A stretch of DNA of 64,000 nt from an uncultured Planococcus sp. (GTDB lineage Bacteria; Bacillota; Bacilli; Bacillales_A; Planococcaceae): the NCBI GenBank assembly GCA_947493585.1, contig CANLRI010000008.1, positions 1 to 64,000 on the forward strand, given 5' to 3'. The stretch's first letter is position 1; each line of letters starts with the position of its first letter. Of this stretch, positions 63,330-64,000 are shown piece after piece. The notes under the pieces were generated by a model. The model searched no databases. It was not told where the DNA came from and was given only the letters and a program-made list of their open reading frames with translations. The translations under genes and the position numbers were made by a program.

Positions 63330-64000
63330 TTATTTCACCGTTGCGACTGTGATTTTTGTGCCAGTCGACGTGAAAATAATGTTTCCTTTTTGATCTGTCC
63401 GGTAGATGCTGGTCTTATATGGTTTGAATCGGTTAATCACTTCAGTGGATGGGTGGCCATACGAGTTTTTTCCCACGCTAATGACACCATATTTAGGTTT
63501 TACCACTTCTAAAAAGTTTTTGTTAGAAGACGTTTTAGCCCCGTGGTGCCCGACCTTTAGTACATCTGCCTGAAGCGTTTGCTTTGCCTTTACCATGTCG
63601 GTTTCTGCAGTTTTCTCTGCATCGCCTGCAAACAAGAACTTGTTCTTATTATACGTGACGTGAAGAACTGCGCTCCAGTTGTTTAAGTCAGTTTTTCCAT
63701 AATCTCGCACCGGTCCCACAAACTTAGCCGTACCGGATTTCAATGGCAACTTGACGCCGGCCTTGGCCGTTTTAATGGTCAACTTCTCTGCTTTCACAGC
63801 TTTCAAGAAGTTTTTATAAGCATCCGTCGTATGCGACACTTTTGGAGCATACACTGCCTCTACTTTATATGCTTTTAACACTTCATCCAGCGCGCCAATA
63901 TGATCGGCATCTGGATGGGTCGCAATCATGATTTCGATGTCATCGACTTTCTGCTTTTTGAGGTAGGCAATGATCTTATCGCCTTGTCCTTGGCGTCCAC
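63330..64000 (-). CDS. ComEC/Rec2-like metallo-beta-lactamase hydrolase (start outside window)
   Basis: The open frame continues past the window edge: GQGDKIIAYLKKQKVDDIEI precedes the ATHPDADHIGALDEVL metal-binding motif. Later FLFAGDAE and LKVGHHGAKTSS supply further ligands. The closing GHPSTEVINRFKP and YRTDQKGNI are typical of stand-alone ComEC-like MBL proteins. They are predicted secreted or membrane-bound nucleases or phosphodiesterases. Codons before the internal ATG at 63929 are clearly coding, so that ATG is not the start. Confidence 0.92.
   Translation of the reverse strand, partial: GRQGQGDKIIAYLKKQKVDDIEIMIATHPDADHIGALDEVLKAYKVEAVYAPKVSHTTDAYKNFLKAVKAEKLTIKTAKAGVKLPLKSGTAKFVGPVRDYGKTDLNNWSAVLHVTYNKNKFLFAGDAEKTAETDMVKAKQTLQADVLKVGHHGAKTSSNKNFLEVVKPKYGVISVGKNSYGHPSTEVINRFKPYKTSIYRTDQKGNIIFTSTGTKITVATVK

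Overview
The window looks like part of a large plasmid (or plasmid-derived island) from a low-to-mid GC Gram-positive bacterium of the Bacillales. Gene families, strong AGGAGG-type ribosome binding sites and protein sequence style fit Planococcaceae-like relatives of Bacillus, but genus is an inference. Plasmid nature is supported by a resolvase with an adjacent three-subsite res locus, a ParA plus ribbon-helix-helix partition pair with dense heptad repeats, a primase-type replication protein, a P4/D5-type primase-helicase, a truncated Rep_3-like initiator, iteron-like repeat cassettes and a RelBE toxin-antitoxin pair. No rRNA, tRNA or CRISPR array was seen.

Layout. 1-0.7 kb: edge fragment and a MepB-like gene. 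0.9-6.9 kb: defence-like block, made of a DNA methyltransferase convergent with a three-gene operon (unknown protein, McrB-like AAA+ ATPase, PD-ExK-like nuclease), then an unknown two-gene pair (soluble protein plus four-helix membrane protein). 7.2-8.3 kb: serine resolvase, res site and a probable group II intron remnant. 8.3-19.4 kb: formaldehyde module with a zinc alcohol/formaldehyde dehydrogenase, an operon zwf-pgi-gnd, a divergent operon hxlA-hxlB, a cyclase, a HAD phosphatase, a Gfo/Idh/MocA oxidoreductase and an HxlR-family regulator. Together HxlA, HxlB, Pgi, Zwf and Gnd form the dissimilatory ribulose monophosphate cycle, which oxidises formaldehyde to CO2 and makes NAD(P)H. A roughly 45-bp element recurs at the same place in front of three of these promoters.

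20-45 kb: copper/envelope-stress region. It holds a GAPDH-copZ pair, an HVHP-repeat protein, two MATE exporters, VTT membrane protein, murE-like and D,D-carboxypeptidase operon, YdhK lipoprotein, Lgt, CcdA, ResA, a lytic transglycosylase-like protein, a BNR lipoprotein, a two-component system, a Csp copper-storage protein, copZ and copB with CsoR-type operators, a second two-component system and asnB. Broken copies of asnB and a znuA-like gene lie among them.

45.9-64 kb: mostly maintenance functions and non-coding repeat DNA. Three related repeat cassettes carry the motifs GTACCG, GTACCT and GTTCCT. Two of them are paralogues 560 bp apart, in which the core base of every motif is switched in concert. 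A degenerate array with about 83-bp period, the parAB-like operon, the heptad-repeat array, the rep gene, a catalytically eroded tyrosine-recombinase-like protein, RelBE, an IS3 remnant, AbrB, and a DUF3006 plus ComEC-like metallohydrolase pair complete the window. Several apparent frameshifts fall in homopolymer runs, so some broken genes may be sequencing artefacts.
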